Assembly: GCF_014352875.1 (NCBI RefSeq)
Contig: NZ_CP060695.1
Coordinates: 62,001-126,000, forward strand
Length of the DNA stretch: 64,000 nucleotides
Origin: Polaribacter pectinis
GTDB taxonomy: Bacteria; Bacteroidota; Bacteroidia; Flavobacteriales; Flavobacteriaceae
Reading direction: 5' to 3'
The translations under genes were made by a program, and so were the position numbers. Shown here in pieces: positions 34,270 to 42,696 of this stretch. The notes beneath the pieces are model-generated. The model was not told the origin of the DNA. It did no database searches and saw only the letters and a list, made by a program, of their open reading frames with translations. The first letter of the stretch is position 1, and each line of letters starts with the position of its first letter.

Positions 34270-35716
34270 TCTTACTAGTAATATAAACAGCTCCAGAACC
34301 ATCTTTGTTTTTTTTAACATTTACAGAAGCAATTTTATCTGTACTTATAAGTTCCATTTCTTCTTTACTAATAAGTTTATTATCTAAATAATATTTAATG
34401 TTATCATTTTTTGTGGCAGAATCTAAAGCAGTTTTTGAAATCCAAACTTTGTAATTACTATTGTTTGTGCTTTCTGAATGAATACTTAAATTTTTATTTT
34501 TCTTCAATAAAGAAATTGCTTTGTCTGAATCTATTTGCTCTTTTTCAAAATAAAATATTGCTCCTTTTTTTGCCATACTAATTACTTGGTCTAAATGTGG
34601 TCTTGGTGGTGGTGGAGGTGTAAATTCAACTTTTTTGCCATCCTTTTTATTAGTAATACTTATTTTTTTAGAAGGTGTTTTTGGTGGTGGTGGACATTCT
34701 GGAAACGGTTCTGCATTTTTCTTTTCAGTTTCTGATAATTGTTTGTATAAGAACTCTAATCTATTTATATCCTTAAGTTTAATTACACGTTTGTCTTTTG
34801 GTTGCTTATTATATTTTTTTGCTAAAGTATTATACTCTTTTAAAGCTGTTTTTGTTGATGTTTCTTGCGCTTCAATCCTTTCTGCAAATAGGAAAATAAA
34901 ACCTATTATAAGCGGAATTACCGCCAATTTTTTAAACCAAACTTTTGTTTGCGAACTTTTAGTTGTCATCATTTTTAATCTTTTTTTAGTTAATGAATAA
35001 TTCAAATTACTGGCCAAGTAATATTCGTTGTTCCAAGCAGCTTTATTCAATAATAAATGCTGGTATTGAAAAGTGTTTTTATGTTTATTAATAACCTTAG
35101 AGTCAGCTATAAATTCATGGTTTAGTTGTATTGCTTTTTTTATAAAAATAAACAATGGGTTTATCCAAAATATGATTTGTAAGAATTCAATTAATAGCAC
35201 ATCTAATGTATGTTTTTGAGTTACATGCGTTAACTCGTGTGTGAATAATTCTTCTTCAATATTACCCTCTTTATAGTCATTTTTATTGATGAAAATTGCC
35301 TTCCAAAATGTATGTGGAAGTATTTTATCATCAACTAAAATTAGCGTTGCTTTTTTATATTTTATCTTTTCATTCAATCTTATTTTTTGAATGATTTTAA
35401 ATAAATTTATTCCAAATCTAATTGCAAGTATTACTGAAATAGTGAAGTAGAATAGAATGAAAAATTGAGAAAAACCGATGGAATCATTCATTTCTGTTTG
35501 CACATTGGCTTGTGTAAATGTTGTGACCTTTAAAGCTTCATTTGCTGAAATTGTATTAACAGTGATGGTTACAAATGGTACTAAAAATGAAAAAAGAATA
35601 CTACCTAATAAATAGAAACGATTAAAATTATGCATCTTTTCTTTTTCTAAAATAAAGTGATAGAAAAACAATAAAAGTGCTAAACAACTTGTCGATTTTA
35701 TAATATACGTTATCAT
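34265..35716 (-). CDS. BlaR1/M56-type sensor metallopeptidase
   Basis: 483 residues. Integral-membrane M56 peptidase with four N-terminal helices; the zinc site is ELFTHELTHVTQKHTLDVLL (HELTH, about 151-155) and the second motif NHEFIADSKVI (about 206-216). After a last helix (LAVIPLIIGFIFLFAERIEA) the C-terminal 180 residues are periplasmic, with proline-rich runs (ECPPPPKTP, FTPPPPPRP), in place of the penicillin-binding domain of staphylococcal BlaR1. So the signal sensed is probably not a beta-lactam. Overlaps the BlaI-type gene by 4 bp. Confidence 0.9.
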   Translation of the reverse strand: MITYIIKSTSCLALLLFFYHFILEKEKMHNFNRFYLLGSILFSFLVPFVTITVNTISANEALKVTTFTQANVQTEMNDSIGFSQFFILFYFTISVILAIRFGINLFKIIQKIRLNEKIKYKKATLILVDDKILPHTFWKAIFINKNDYKEGNIEEELFTHELTHVTQKHTLDVLLIEFLQIIFWINPLFIFIKKAIQLNHEFIADSKVINKHKNTFQYQHLLLNKAAWNNEYYLASNLNYSLTKKRLKMMTTKSSQTKVWFKKLAVIPLIIGFIFLFAERIEAQETSTKTALKEYNTLAKKYNKQPKDKRVIKLKDINRLEFLYKQLSETEKKNAEPFPECPPPPKTPSKKISITNKKDGKKVEFTPPPPPRPHLDQVISMAKKGAIFYFEKEQIDSDKAISLLKKNKNLSIHSESTNNSNYKVWISKTALDSATKNDNIKYYLDNKLISKEEMELISTDKIASVNVKKNKDGSGAVYITSKK

Positions 35717-36084
35717 TTTTGTTGCTTTTTAATTTGACTATCAATAACTTTTTTTAAATCTTCAAGTTCTTCTGTAGAAAGATTTGTTTCTTTAGTGAAA
35801 AATGATGCAAACTGACTTGCAGAGTCGTTAAAAAAGTTTTTAATTAATCCGTTTACGTGTTTAGAAAAATAATCTGTTTTTTTAATTATTGGAAAATATT
35901 CTCTTGATTTTCCAAATAACTTATAATCTATAAAACCTTTATCGGCAATTCTTTTTAACAATGTAGCAACAGTTGTTGTTGCAGGTTTAGGTTCTGGAAA
36001 ATCTTCTAATAAATCTTTTAGAAATGCTTTTTTACGTTTCCATAAATATTGCATTAATTGTTCTTCTGTTTTAGATAATTGCAT
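35713..36084 (-). CDS. BlaI/MecI/CopY-family repressor
   Basis: 123 residues. Winged-helix DNA-binding domain (about 1-75): LSKTEEQLMQYLWKRKKAFL, PKPATTTVATLLKRIADKGF (recognition helix), IDYKLFGKSREYFPII; and a C-terminal dimerisation helix with SQFASFFTKETNLSTEELED. The protein is cleaved or released by the partner M56 protease in known systems. Two operators of the family type lie in its promoter (36101-36114 and 36129-36142), so it is expected to repress itself. The 4-bp overlap with the protease gene makes a classical two-gene unit. Confidence 0.94.
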   Translation of the reverse strand: MQLSKTEEQLMQYLWKRKKAFLKDLLEDFPEPKPATTTVATLLKRIADKGFIDYKLFGKSREYFPIIKKTDYFSKHVNGLIKNFFNDSASQFASFFTKETNLSTEELEDLKKVIDSQIKKQQK

Positions 36085-36100
36085 AAGAATTCTATTTTAC

Positions 36101-36142
36101 TCTACAAACATAGAATAAAAAAATGAATTCTACAAATGTAGA
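36101..36142 (-). promoter_or_regulatory. blaI promoter with two superposed BlaI-type operators
   Basis: Site 2, TCTACAAATGTAGA (36129-36142), is a 6-bp inverted repeat with a two-base centre; site 1, TCTACAAACATAGA (36101-36114), is an imperfect copy. They lie 28 bp apart. On the minus strand the -33 box TTTG (36133-36136) is inside site 2 and the -7 box TATGTTTG (36105-36112) is inside site 1, with a 20-bp spacer. The start codon is 20 bp past the -7 box. This is a close fit to the family TACA/TGTA operator and the Bacteroidota promoter. Confidence 0.8.
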
Positions 36143-36179
36143 GTTAAAGTGTATTTTAAATGTTTCTAATAATTGGTTG

Positions 36180-36285
36180 AATGTCTGCGTTAAGGATTGC
36201 AGTGAAAATCCTTTTTATGAAGTATGAATAAAAAGATTGGAACGAAAAGCCTGACCAAGCTTTTTTGCTTGGTAACGCCCAAAAA
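36180..36285 (-). repeat. Modular intergenic repeat, copy 4 (diverged)
   Basis: On the minus strand it starts with GGGCGTTACC, a hairpin CCAAGC-AAAAAA-GCTTGG, GTCAGGCTTTTCGTTCCAAT, then a stretch of A/T with GGATTTTCACTGCAATCC and ends AACGCAGACATTC. The GGGCG..GTCAGGCTTT order is the same as in copy 1. It is the most diverged copy. No coding sense. Confidence 0.5.
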
Positions 36286-36312
36286 AAAATCCGCTCATTT
36301 CAGAACGGATTG
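36286..36312 (-). terminator. Terminator of the M20 dipeptidase gene
   Basis: AATCCG (36288-36293) and CGGATT (36306-36311) pair around a 12-base loop; read on the minus strand it runs into a T tract. Confidence 0.65.
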
Positions 36313-36317
36313 TTATA

Positions 36318-37706
36318 TTATTTAGACATTTCTGTAAAATACTGATAAAAATATGGAATGGTTTCAATTCCTTTTAGGTAATTCCAAACTCCAAAATGTT
36401 CGTTTGGTGAGTGAATTGCATCAGAATTTAATCCAAAGCCCATTAAAATAGTTTTACTTTTTAATTCTTGTTCAAAAAGTGCAACAATAGGTATACTTCC
36501 TCCACTTCTTTGTGGAATTGGGGTTTTATTAAAGGTAGTTTCATAGGCTTTACTAGCAGCTTTGTATGCAATATTGTCTATTGGCGTAACATAACCTTGT
36601 CCACCATGATGAGGTTTTACAACTACTTTTACTGATTTAGGCGCAATACTTTCGAAATGATTTTTAAATAATTCTGTAATTTCTCTCCAATCTTGATTAG
36701 GAACCAAACGCATAGAAATTTTTGCAAAAGCTTTGCTTGCAATTACAGTTTTAGCACCTTCGCCAATGTAACCTCCCCAAATTCCATTAACATCTAAAGT
36801 GGGTCTAATAGCATTTCTTTCGTTGGTAGTATATCCTTTTTCTCCATGAACATCTCCAATAGCTATAGATTTTTTATAATCCTCTAAAGAGAAAGGTGCT
36901 TTTGCCATTTCTGCTCTTTCTTCAGTAGATAAATCTTCTACTTTATCATAAAAACCAGGAATAGTTATATGATTATTTTCATCATGTAGAGAAGCAATCA
37001 TTTTAGTTAGAATATTGATTGGATTTGCAACTGCACCACCGTATAAACCAGAATGTAAATCTCTATTTGGTCCTGTTACTTCAACTTCAACATAACTCAA
37101 ACCACGCAAACCTGTCGTTATAGATGGAATATCGTTGGCAATCATTCCAGTATCAGAAATTAAAATTACATCATTCGCTAATTTTTCTTTGTTTCTTGGA
37201 ACAAACCAAGCCAAACTTTCTGAACCAACTTCTTCTTCACCTTCAATCATAAACTTTACGTTACAAGGTAAGTTTCCTGTTGATGTCATATATTCTAATG
37301 CTTTTACATGCATGTACATTTGCCCTTTGTCATCACAAGAACCACGTGCAAAAATTGCGCCTTCTGGATGAATTTCGGTTGTTTTAATAACTGGCTCAAA
37401 TGGAGGTGAAGTCCAAAGTTCTATTGGGTCTGCTGGTTGAACATCATAATGTCCATAAACTAAAACAGTTGGCAAATTTTTATCTATAATTTTTTCTCCA
37501 TAAATTATAGGATAACCTGGTGTTTCACATATTTCAACATTGTCACATCCTGCTTTTTTTAGACTTTCTACAACAAAATCGGCCGTTAATAAAACATCTT
37601 TTTCAAATGCTTTGTCCGCGCTTACAGATGGTATTTTTAAGAGCTCTATTAATTCGTCTAAAAAGCGTTGTTTATTTTCTTTTATATAAGATTGAATTGA
37701 ATTCAT
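36318..37706 (-). CDS. M20-family dipeptidase
   Basis: 462 residues. Zinc peptidase acting on dipeptides in the cytoplasm (no signal peptide). VLVYGHYDVQPADPIELW (metal-binding His and Asp), ARGSCDDKGQMYMHVKALEY (bridging Asp), FMIEGEEEVGSESLAW (catalytic and metal Glu), DTGMIANDIPSITTGLRGLS (metal Asp), and the C-terminal metal His in DAIHSPNEHFGVWNY. The inserted dimerisation domain is present (about 190-330). The PepV/CNDP-like subgroup is the best fit. Confidence 0.93.
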   Translation of the reverse strand: MNSIQSYIKENKQRFLDELIELLKIPSVSADKAFEKDVLLTADFVVESLKKAGCDNVEICETPGYPIIYGEKIIDKNLPTVLVYGHYDVQPADPIELWTSPPFEPVIKTTEIHPEGAIFARGSCDDKGQMYMHVKALEYMTSTGNLPCNVKFMIEGEEEVGSESLAWFVPRNKEKLANDVILISDTGMIANDIPSITTGLRGLSYVEVEVTGPNRDLHSGLYGGAVANPINILTKMIASLHDENNHITIPGFYDKVEDLSTEERAEMAKAPFSLEDYKKSIAIGDVHGEKGYTTNERNAIRPTLDVNGIWGGYIGEGAKTVIASKAFAKISMRLVPNQDWREITELFKNHFESIAPKSVKVVVKPHHGGQGYVTPIDNIAYKAASKAYETTFNKTPIPQRSGGSIPIVALFEQELKSKTILMGFGLNSDAIHSPNEHFGVWNYLKGIETIPYFYQYFTEMSK

Positions 37707-37759
37707 TTAAGTGTTTTTTTAAATTTCTATTCAAAAATAGAAAAATTATAATGAACAAG

Positions 37760-37789
37760 TTTGTAGTTTCTACGGATTGTTTATATTTG
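37760..37789 (+). promoter_or_regulatory. tRNA-Leu promoter
   Basis: TTTG at 37760-37763, an 18-bp spacer, and TATATTTG at 37782-37789: a complete match to the Bacteroidota -33/-7 consensus. The tRNA 5' end is 24 bp downstream. Confidence 0.8.
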
Positions 37790-37812
37790 CATCCCGAATT
37801 ATCGGATAAGTT

Positions 37813-37894
37813 GCAGGCGTGGTGGAATTGGTAGACACGCTAGACTTAGGATCTAGTGCCGCGAGGTGTGAGAGTTCGAGTCTCTCCGCCTGTA
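37813..37894 (+). tRNA. tRNA-Leu (anticodon UAG)
   Basis: 82 nt without CCA. Acceptor stem GCAGGCG/CGCCTGT (one G-T pair), D arm TGGTGGAATTGGTAGACACG, anticodon stem CTAGA/TCTAG with loop CTTAGGA giving anticodon TAG (decodes CUN), a long variable arm TGCCGCGAGGTGT (class II), and T arm GAGAGTTCGAGTCTCTC. The CCA is not encoded. A good terminator follows. It is a single, unclustered tRNA gene. Confidence 0.98.
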
Positions 37895-37901
37895 CAAAAC
37901 T

Positions 37902-37936
37902 AAAAAAGCTCATCTAATTTAGATGAGCTTTTTTTT
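37902..37936. terminator. tRNA-Leu terminator, bidirectional
   Basis: AAAAAAGCTCATCTA (37902-37916) pairs with 37920-37934 around a three-base loop, with A and T tracts on either side. It is shared with the convergent endonuclease gene. Confidence 0.9.
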
Positions 37937-37937
37937 A

Positions 37938-38732
37938 TTATCTAAAACTCCAGTTTTTATAATTGCTAGAAGCTTCGAGTTTATTTTCGATGTTGTCTGG
38001 TAAATTTGGAAAAAAATCAATGCCTGTCTTTTCTTCTAATTCATCAATAGAAATAACAAAATTATTTAGTGGCTTATTACTCTCTTTATGAGGTAGTAGA
38101 AAGGCAATTGCTTTTATTTCGGGTTCTGTATAATCTAATAATATTTTATAAAATTGATTAGGAACTGAAACTTTATCTTTTCCTATAGTTGGAAGATTAT
38201 TTTCTAAAATGCCACCTGTTACAACATATAAATGATTGTATTTTTTTGCCCAATAACGTGTTTTTTGCTCTAGTTTGTTCCAAATACCTGCGTTAAATTC
38301 GTGGTTTTGAGGAGAAATATTAGAAGTTAAAAAGGTTTCATTGTAACCATCTAATGTTAATCTTCTATCTCCAGCAGGACATAAATGACCTCTGTCATAA
38401 CCAGAATTTTTATAACTTCTCCAATCTGCAGATTTAGTTTTTACTTTTGGGTCTTCATTAAAATAAGGACGCTTACGATTAGTGTAAACAATGTCTTTTT
38501 TGTCTAAAGAATAGGCAATCCATTCTGCTTGCTCATGTTTTTCTGAATAAGATAAACTATAACCATTGTGTTTGACAACAACGCCTGTTGTTGATGTTGG
38601 TAGAAAATTAAAGTTGGCTTTATTGTTTTCAATAGCATTTATAGTGGATGTGTTTTTATTTTTTTCTTGAAAATAATAGACACTAAATAATATTAATAAT
38701 GCAATAAGAGCAATAATTTTTTTTGGTTTCAT
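37938..38732 (-). CDS. DNA/RNA non-specific endonuclease
   Basis: 264 residues. Single N-terminal helix (IIALIALLILFSVYYF, about 5-20) followed by the beta-beta-alpha-metal nuclease domain. The catalytic DRGH is in SGYDRGHLCPAGDRRL (about 115-130), and NISPQNHEFNAGIWNKLEQ (about 141-159) holds the Mg2+-binding Asn. Acts on extracellular or periplasmic nucleic acid, probably for nutrient gain. Overlaps the 3' end of the upstream thioesterase gene by 1 bp (TAATG). Confidence 0.93.
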   Translation of the reverse strand: MKPKKIIALIALLILFSVYYFQEKNKNTSTINAIENNKANFNFLPTSTTGVVVKHNGYSLSYSEKHEQAEWIAYSLDKKDIVYTNRKRPYFNEDPKVKTKSADWRSYKNSGYDRGHLCPAGDRRLTLDGYNETFLTSNISPQNHEFNAGIWNKLEQKTRYWAKKYNHLYVVTGGILENNLPTIGKDKVSVPNQFYKILLDYTEPEIKAIAFLLPHKESNKPLNNFVISIDELEEKTGIDFFPNLPDNIENKLEASSNYKNWSFR

Positions 38733-39178
38733 TATTTTTTAGATAATAGAATTTCTTCAAAATTTTCTGATTTTTCTGCTGCATCAAATAAACGTTGTGC
38801 TTCTTTCGGAGGAATTGTTAGTTTTCTTTTTGTTAAATCTATCCAAGCTCCATAAACTTTTATAACTGCGGAAATTTTACCAGCTTCATTAAAAACTTCG
38901 TGAACTAATTTCCAGCGTTCGTTATTTTTAGATAAACCTGCTAATTTTATGTTTACAGTAATATTTTCTCCTAAATGGACTTCTTTTCTAAAAGAAGTTT
39001 CTTCAGTAAAAAGAATTGGTCCAAGATTGTGTTTGGTAAACTCATGGATAGAGAAATTATGTTCTGCAAAATATCTTACCCTTACTTCTGCTGCATAATC
39101 ATTATATGCTGTATGACGCATGTGTCTGTTTGGGTCGAAATCTGCCCATTTTGTTGCAAATGTTACTTTAAAACTCAT
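38732..39178 (-). CDS. Acyl-CoA thioesterase (hotdog, 4HBT type)
   Basis: 148 residues. FATKWADFDPNRHMRHTAYN (about 6-25) is the 4-hydroxybenzoyl-CoA-thioesterase-type active-site strand, with RYFAEHNFSIHEFTKHNLGP and RWKLVHEVFNEAGKISAVI following. The acyl substrate is unknown. It is coupled to the nuclease gene by a one-base overlap, which looks incidental. Confidence 0.87.
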   Translation of the reverse strand: MSFKVTFATKWADFDPNRHMRHTAYNDYAAEVRVRYFAEHNFSIHEFTKHNLGPILFTEETSFRKEVHLGENITVNIKLAGLSKNNERWKLVHEVFNEAGKISAVIKVYGAWIDLTKRKLTIPPKEAQRLFDAAEKSENFEEILLSKK

Positions 39179-39189
39179 TATTGTTGAAT

Positions 39190-39224
39190 TAAAAAATCGA
39201 ATCTTTTTAGAAAAAGATTCGATT
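39190..39224 (-). terminator. Terminator of the tail-specific protease gene
   Basis: AATCGAATCTTTTT and AAAAAGATTCGATT form a 14-bp stem with a short loop; on the minus strand a T tract follows. It lies between the protease stop and the thioesterase start. Confidence 0.85.
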
Positions 39225-39246
39225 TAAATGATTTGAATATTATAGG

Positions 39247-41376
39247 TTAGTTTTTTATTACTTCGGAAGAATTTTTCAATTTTAATTCGCTTAAAACATT
39301 AAGAGCTTCAGAAACATAAATGTCTTTTGCTAAATTTTTATGCCAAGCAATTCTTTTATCAGCTAAAACAGAATCCTTTTTTAAGAACTGCATTTCATAA
39401 CTTGGAGATGAAAAAGTTAAATTAGATTTGTAATCGAAAACAGATTTAAACTTTTTTGCATCTTTTTCTTTTGCTTCAGTTTCTTTAGAAAAAGATTTGA
39501 AATTTAAAGAGTAAGAAGTGTCATCTTGGTTTTCTTTTAACCATTTTGCATATTCATTTATCAGTCTAAATTTTTTGTTAGAAGCAATTCTTTCTTTACT
39601 GTTATAAACTACATCAGCAAAATTAGCGTATGAATTTGTTTGTGTATAATTTGCTTGTGGAACTTTATCCCAAATTAAAGCACCATCTAAATCGCGTTCT
39701 CCAAATTTCATATAACTATATCTACTTGGCATCGCAATGTCTGAATAAACGCCTTCTATTTGTGTAGATCCTCCATTAATTCTGTAGAATTTTTGAATGG
39801 TCATTTTTAGGTATCCTAAATCTTTTTCATATTTTGGATAAAATTGATTTATTGGTAAAATATTTTGAACAGTTCCTTTTCCATAAGTTTGATTTCCACC
39901 AATAATTACTGCTCTTTTATAGTCTTGCATTGCTGCTGCAAAAATTTCTGATGCAGATGCTGAAAACTCATTTACCAAAACAACCACAGAACCATCCCAT
40001 TGAACTTTTGGGTCTGTATCATTTTTTACACTTGGTTTTTCGCCTCTGTATTTTACTTGTACTATTGGACCTTTATCTATAAATAAACCACTAATTTCTA
40101 TGGCAGTTTTTAAAGAACCACCACCATTATTTCTTAAATCTATAAGTAAACCAGAAACACCTTCGCTTTTTAAACGTTCGATTTCTTTTTCCATGTCTTT
40201 TGCAGAATCTCTATAGTTTTGTTCATCAAAATCTATGTAAAATTTAGGTAAATCTATAATTCCGAATTTTTTTCCATCTTTTTCTACCACAGTAGATTTT
40301 ACAAAAGTTTCCTCTAATTCTACAACATCTCTTGTAATAGAAATTACTTCTGTAGAACCATCTAATTTTTTCTTAACGGTTAATCTTACTTCTGTTCCTT
40401 TTTTTCCTTTGATAAATTTTATAGCATCATCTAAACGCATACCAACAATATCTAAAGGCTCTTCTTTACCTTGTGCAACTTTTAAAATAATATCTCCTGC
40501 TTCAAGATCTCCTTGTTTCCAGGCTGGACCTCCAGATACTAATTCGAAAACGTGAGTGTAAATTCCTTTTTTCTGAAGTCTTGCACCAATACCTTCCAAT
40601 TTACCAGACATGTCTTGGTCGAAACGTTCTTTAATTCTTGGTGCCATATATGTTGTATGAGGATCGAATGCTCCAACAACACTATTTAAAAAAGTAGAAA
40701 ACCAATCTTCATGTTCTAATTCTTCAATTCTTAAATAAAGCTCATTCATGTTTTTTAGAACTTCTGCTCTTGCTTCTTTTTCAAAAGTTTTAAAAGATTT
40801 TTTCTTAAAATTCTTATCTGTTTTTACTTTTTCTTCTTGTTGTTCTGTTTTTTCTTGAACTCTGCTTAAAGTGTTTAATTTAAGTTGTTTACGCCAATAA
40901 TCAATTAACTCACTTTCATTTTTTGCAAACGGAACTTTATCATAATCTATATCTATAGATTCTTTTTTGTTAAAATTAAAAGGTTGCTCTAATAATTCAG
41001 TATAATAAGATTTAGCATTTTTAATCTTATCTGTAAATCGATTGTAAACTAGGTTATAAAAAGAAAGATCATCGTTTAATAATTGATTATCTATTTCATA
41101 CTTGAATTTAGAAAATTCTTTCATATCCTTTTGAGTAAAGTATCTCTTACTTGGATCTAAACCATCGATAAAATCATTAAAAACTTGTTCAGAAAAATCA
41201 TCATTCATGTCTTTCACAACAAAATGCCCACGAGTTAAGATGTTTTTTAAAACGTAAATTAAAACTTTGTCTTTTTCTGGATCTGAATTAACATTTACAT
41301 TTGATGCTTCTGCAGTAAAGTTTGCGGTGAACAAAAAAACTGCTAAAAATAGGGTATACTTATGTATCGTTCTCAT
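39247..41376 (-). CDS. prc: Carboxy-terminal processing protease (S41, Prc/Tsp-like)
   Basis: 709 residues with a signal peptide (LFLAVFLFTANFTAEAS). Domain order: N-terminal lid/alpha domain (about 25-230), PDZ (about 245-335; GIGARLQKKGIYTHV, AWKQGDLEAGDIILKVAQG), S41 core (about 340-560) with the catalytic Ser in NEFSASASEIFAAAMQ and Lys in GNQTYGKGTVQNI, and a C-terminal DUF3340-type region (about 575-700). It degrades or trims periplasmic proteins by their C-terminus. Length is normal for the Tsp subfamily. Confidence 0.94.
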   Translation of the reverse strand: MRTIHKYTLFLAVFLFTANFTAEASNVNVNSDPEKDKVLIYVLKNILTRGHFVVKDMNDDFSEQVFNDFIDGLDPSKRYFTQKDMKEFSKFKYEIDNQLLNDDLSFYNLVYNRFTDKIKNAKSYYTELLEQPFNFNKKESIDIDYDKVPFAKNESELIDYWRKQLKLNTLSRVQEKTEQQEEKVKTDKNFKKKSFKTFEKEARAEVLKNMNELYLRIEELEHEDWFSTFLNSVVGAFDPHTTYMAPRIKERFDQDMSGKLEGIGARLQKKGIYTHVFELVSGGPAWKQGDLEAGDIILKVAQGKEEPLDIVGMRLDDAIKFIKGKKGTEVRLTVKKKLDGSTEVISITRDVVELEETFVKSTVVEKDGKKFGIIDLPKFYIDFDEQNYRDSAKDMEKEIERLKSEGVSGLLIDLRNNGGGSLKTAIEISGLFIDKGPIVQVKYRGEKPSVKNDTDPKVQWDGSVVVLVNEFSASASEIFAAAMQDYKRAVIIGGNQTYGKGTVQNILPINQFYPKYEKDLGYLKMTIQKFYRINGGSTQIEGVYSDIAMPSRYSYMKFGERDLDGALIWDKVPQANYTQTNSYANFADVVYNSKERIASNKKFRLINEYAKWLKENQDDTSYSLNFKSFSKETEAKEKDAKKFKSVFDYKSNLTFSSPSYEMQFLKKDSVLADKRIAWHKNLAKDIYVSEALNVLSELKLKNSSEVIKN

Positions 41377-41558
41377 AAACTTTATGTCGTAATTTTTTTT
41401 TTTATTACTAATTCTTTTTGATAGACTACTAAAATAGTGCCAATTTTTTTAAATTGACTTTTACTTTCTACTTTTTTATTAAATCATTACAATGTTACAT
41501 AAATTTATAAAGCGTTATTCTTTACAAAATGTTAAAAAGAAAATCGCTCAAAATAAAT

Positions 41559-41566
41559 TACATTTG
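41559..41566 (+). promoter_or_regulatory. Candidate -7 box of surE
   Basis: TACATTTG matches TAnnTTTG exactly; 83 bp ahead of the surE ATG. The rest of the 273-bp gap between the divergent prc and surE genes is A/T-rich and holds no gene. Confidence 0.45.
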
Positions 41567-41649
41567 CATAAATAGGTTCAAGCATCAAAAAATAAATTCA
41601 ATATTCGTAACCTGTTTTTGTCTTAACTTCTTAATTTTAAATTGATTTT

Positions 41650-42420
41650 ATGCAAGAGAAACCATTAATTTTAGTAACCAATGATGATGGAATTACTGCT
41701 CCAGGAATTAGAGCTTTAATACAAATTATGAATAAAATTGGAGATGTTGTTGTTGTTGCACCAGATAGTCCACAAAGTGGAATGGGACATGCAATTACTG
41801 TTGATAATGTTTTGCATTGCAACCCAATAACTATTGATGATGGACCACAATTAGAATATACCTGTTCTGGAACTCCTGCAGATTGTGTAAAAATGGCAGT
41901 AAGTGAAATCTTAAATAGAAAACCAGATTTATGTGTTTCAGGAATTAATCACGGAGCAAATTCTTCTATAAATGTTATTTATTCTGGTACCATGAGTGCA
42001 GCTGTAGAAGCTGGTATAGAAGGAATTCCTGCAATTGGTTTTTCTTTATTAGATTTTAAATGGCATGCAGATTTTAAACCATCTGAAGAATATGTAAAAA
42101 ATATAACTTTAAATGCATTGTTAAACGGAATGCCAGAAGGGATTGTTTTAAACGTAAATATTCCTAATTTAAAGAAAGAAGAAATTAAAGGGGTAAAGGT
42201 TTGTAGACAAGCAAATGGAGTTTGGAAAGAAAATTTCGACAAGCGTAAAAGCCCATTTGGTAAAGAATATTATTGGCTTTCTGGAGAGTTTGTAAACAGA
42301 GACAAAGGTCAAGACACAGATATTTATGCTTTAGAAAATGGTTACGTTTCTGTTGTTCCTGTTCAATTTGATATGACTGCACATCATATGATTCAAAAAT
42401 TAAATTCTTGGGAACTGTAA
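41650..42420 (+). CDS. surE: 5'-nucleotidase SurE
   Basis: 256 residues. Metal-dependent phosphatase acting on nucleoside 5'- and 3'-monophosphates. ILVTNDDGITAPGIRAL-type N-terminus with the metal-binding Asp pair (TNDDG, about 9-13), VVAPDSPQSGMGHAIT, CSGTPADCVKMAVS, and DLCVSGINHGANSSINVIYSGTMSAA (metal Asn, about 95-120). Typical length. Overlaps the next reading frame by 13 bp and heads a surE-membrane protein-lpxB-NlpC/P60 cluster. Confidence 0.97.
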   Translation: MQEKPLILVTNDDGITAPGIRALIQIMNKIGDVVVVAPDSPQSGMGHAITVDNVLHCNPITIDDGPQLEYTCSGTPADCVKMAVSEILNRKPDLCVSGINHGANSSINVIYSGTMSAAVEAGIEGIPAIGFSLLDFKWHADFKPSEEYVKNITLNALLNGMPEGIVLNVNIPNLKKEEIKGVKVCRQANGVWKENFDKRKSPFGKEYYWLSGEFVNRDKGQDTDIYALENGYVSVVPVQFDMTAHHMIQKLNSWEL

Positions 42421-42695
42421 AAAAGGAAATATTTGTTGGAATTCTAATCTCTCTATTTGCAACATTTGGAGGTATCTTTTTGTATTTAGAATATTTTTCT
42501 CGTTTTGGTTTTTACGAAACTATAGAAATGATAAAGCAAGGAAAATTATATGGTAAAGTATTGTCTTTAGCAGCAATTCCTAATTTGTTTGTTTTTTTTA
42601 TATTTATAAAAAAGAAACAAGATAATAGAGCAAAAGGTGTTTTAATTGCTACAATTTTAATTGCTTTGACTACATTAATACTAAAGTTTTTCTAA
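42408..42695 (+). CDS. Small membrane protein (unknown function)
   Basis: 95 residues with three membrane helices (about 8-27, 52-67 and 77-94). TTG start at 42408, inside the last codons of surE; no ATG occurs early enough to keep the first helix. The position between surE and lpxB (1 bp from the latter) suggests cotranscription. The short loop KQGKLYGKVLSLAAIPNL and Lys-rich cytoplasmic end KKKQDNRAKG are notable. Family not recognised. Confidence 0.7.
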   Translation: MGTVKKEIFVGILISLFATFGGIFLYLEYFSRFGFYETIEMIKQGKLYGKVLSLAAIPNLFVFFIFIKKKQDNRAKGVLIATILIALTTLILKFF

Positions 42696-42696
42696 T

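Noticed and set aside
34635-35000. 121-codon frame opposite the blaR1-type gene
   Set aside because: The opposite strand carries clear M56 motifs and a coupled BlaI gene; this frame is its shadow.
36180-36285. Small RNA or riboswitch upstream of blaI
   Set aside because: The segment matches the diverged intergenic repeat type and lies beyond the mapped promoter, so no regulatory RNA is needed to explain it.
37520-37834. 104-codon frame running into the tRNA-Leu gene
   Set aside because: It overlaps the M20 dipeptidase in reverse and ends inside the tRNA, which with its own promoter explains the region.
41979-42242. 87-codon frame opposite surE
   Set aside because: It lies wholly within the strongly conserved surE gene and has no features of its own.
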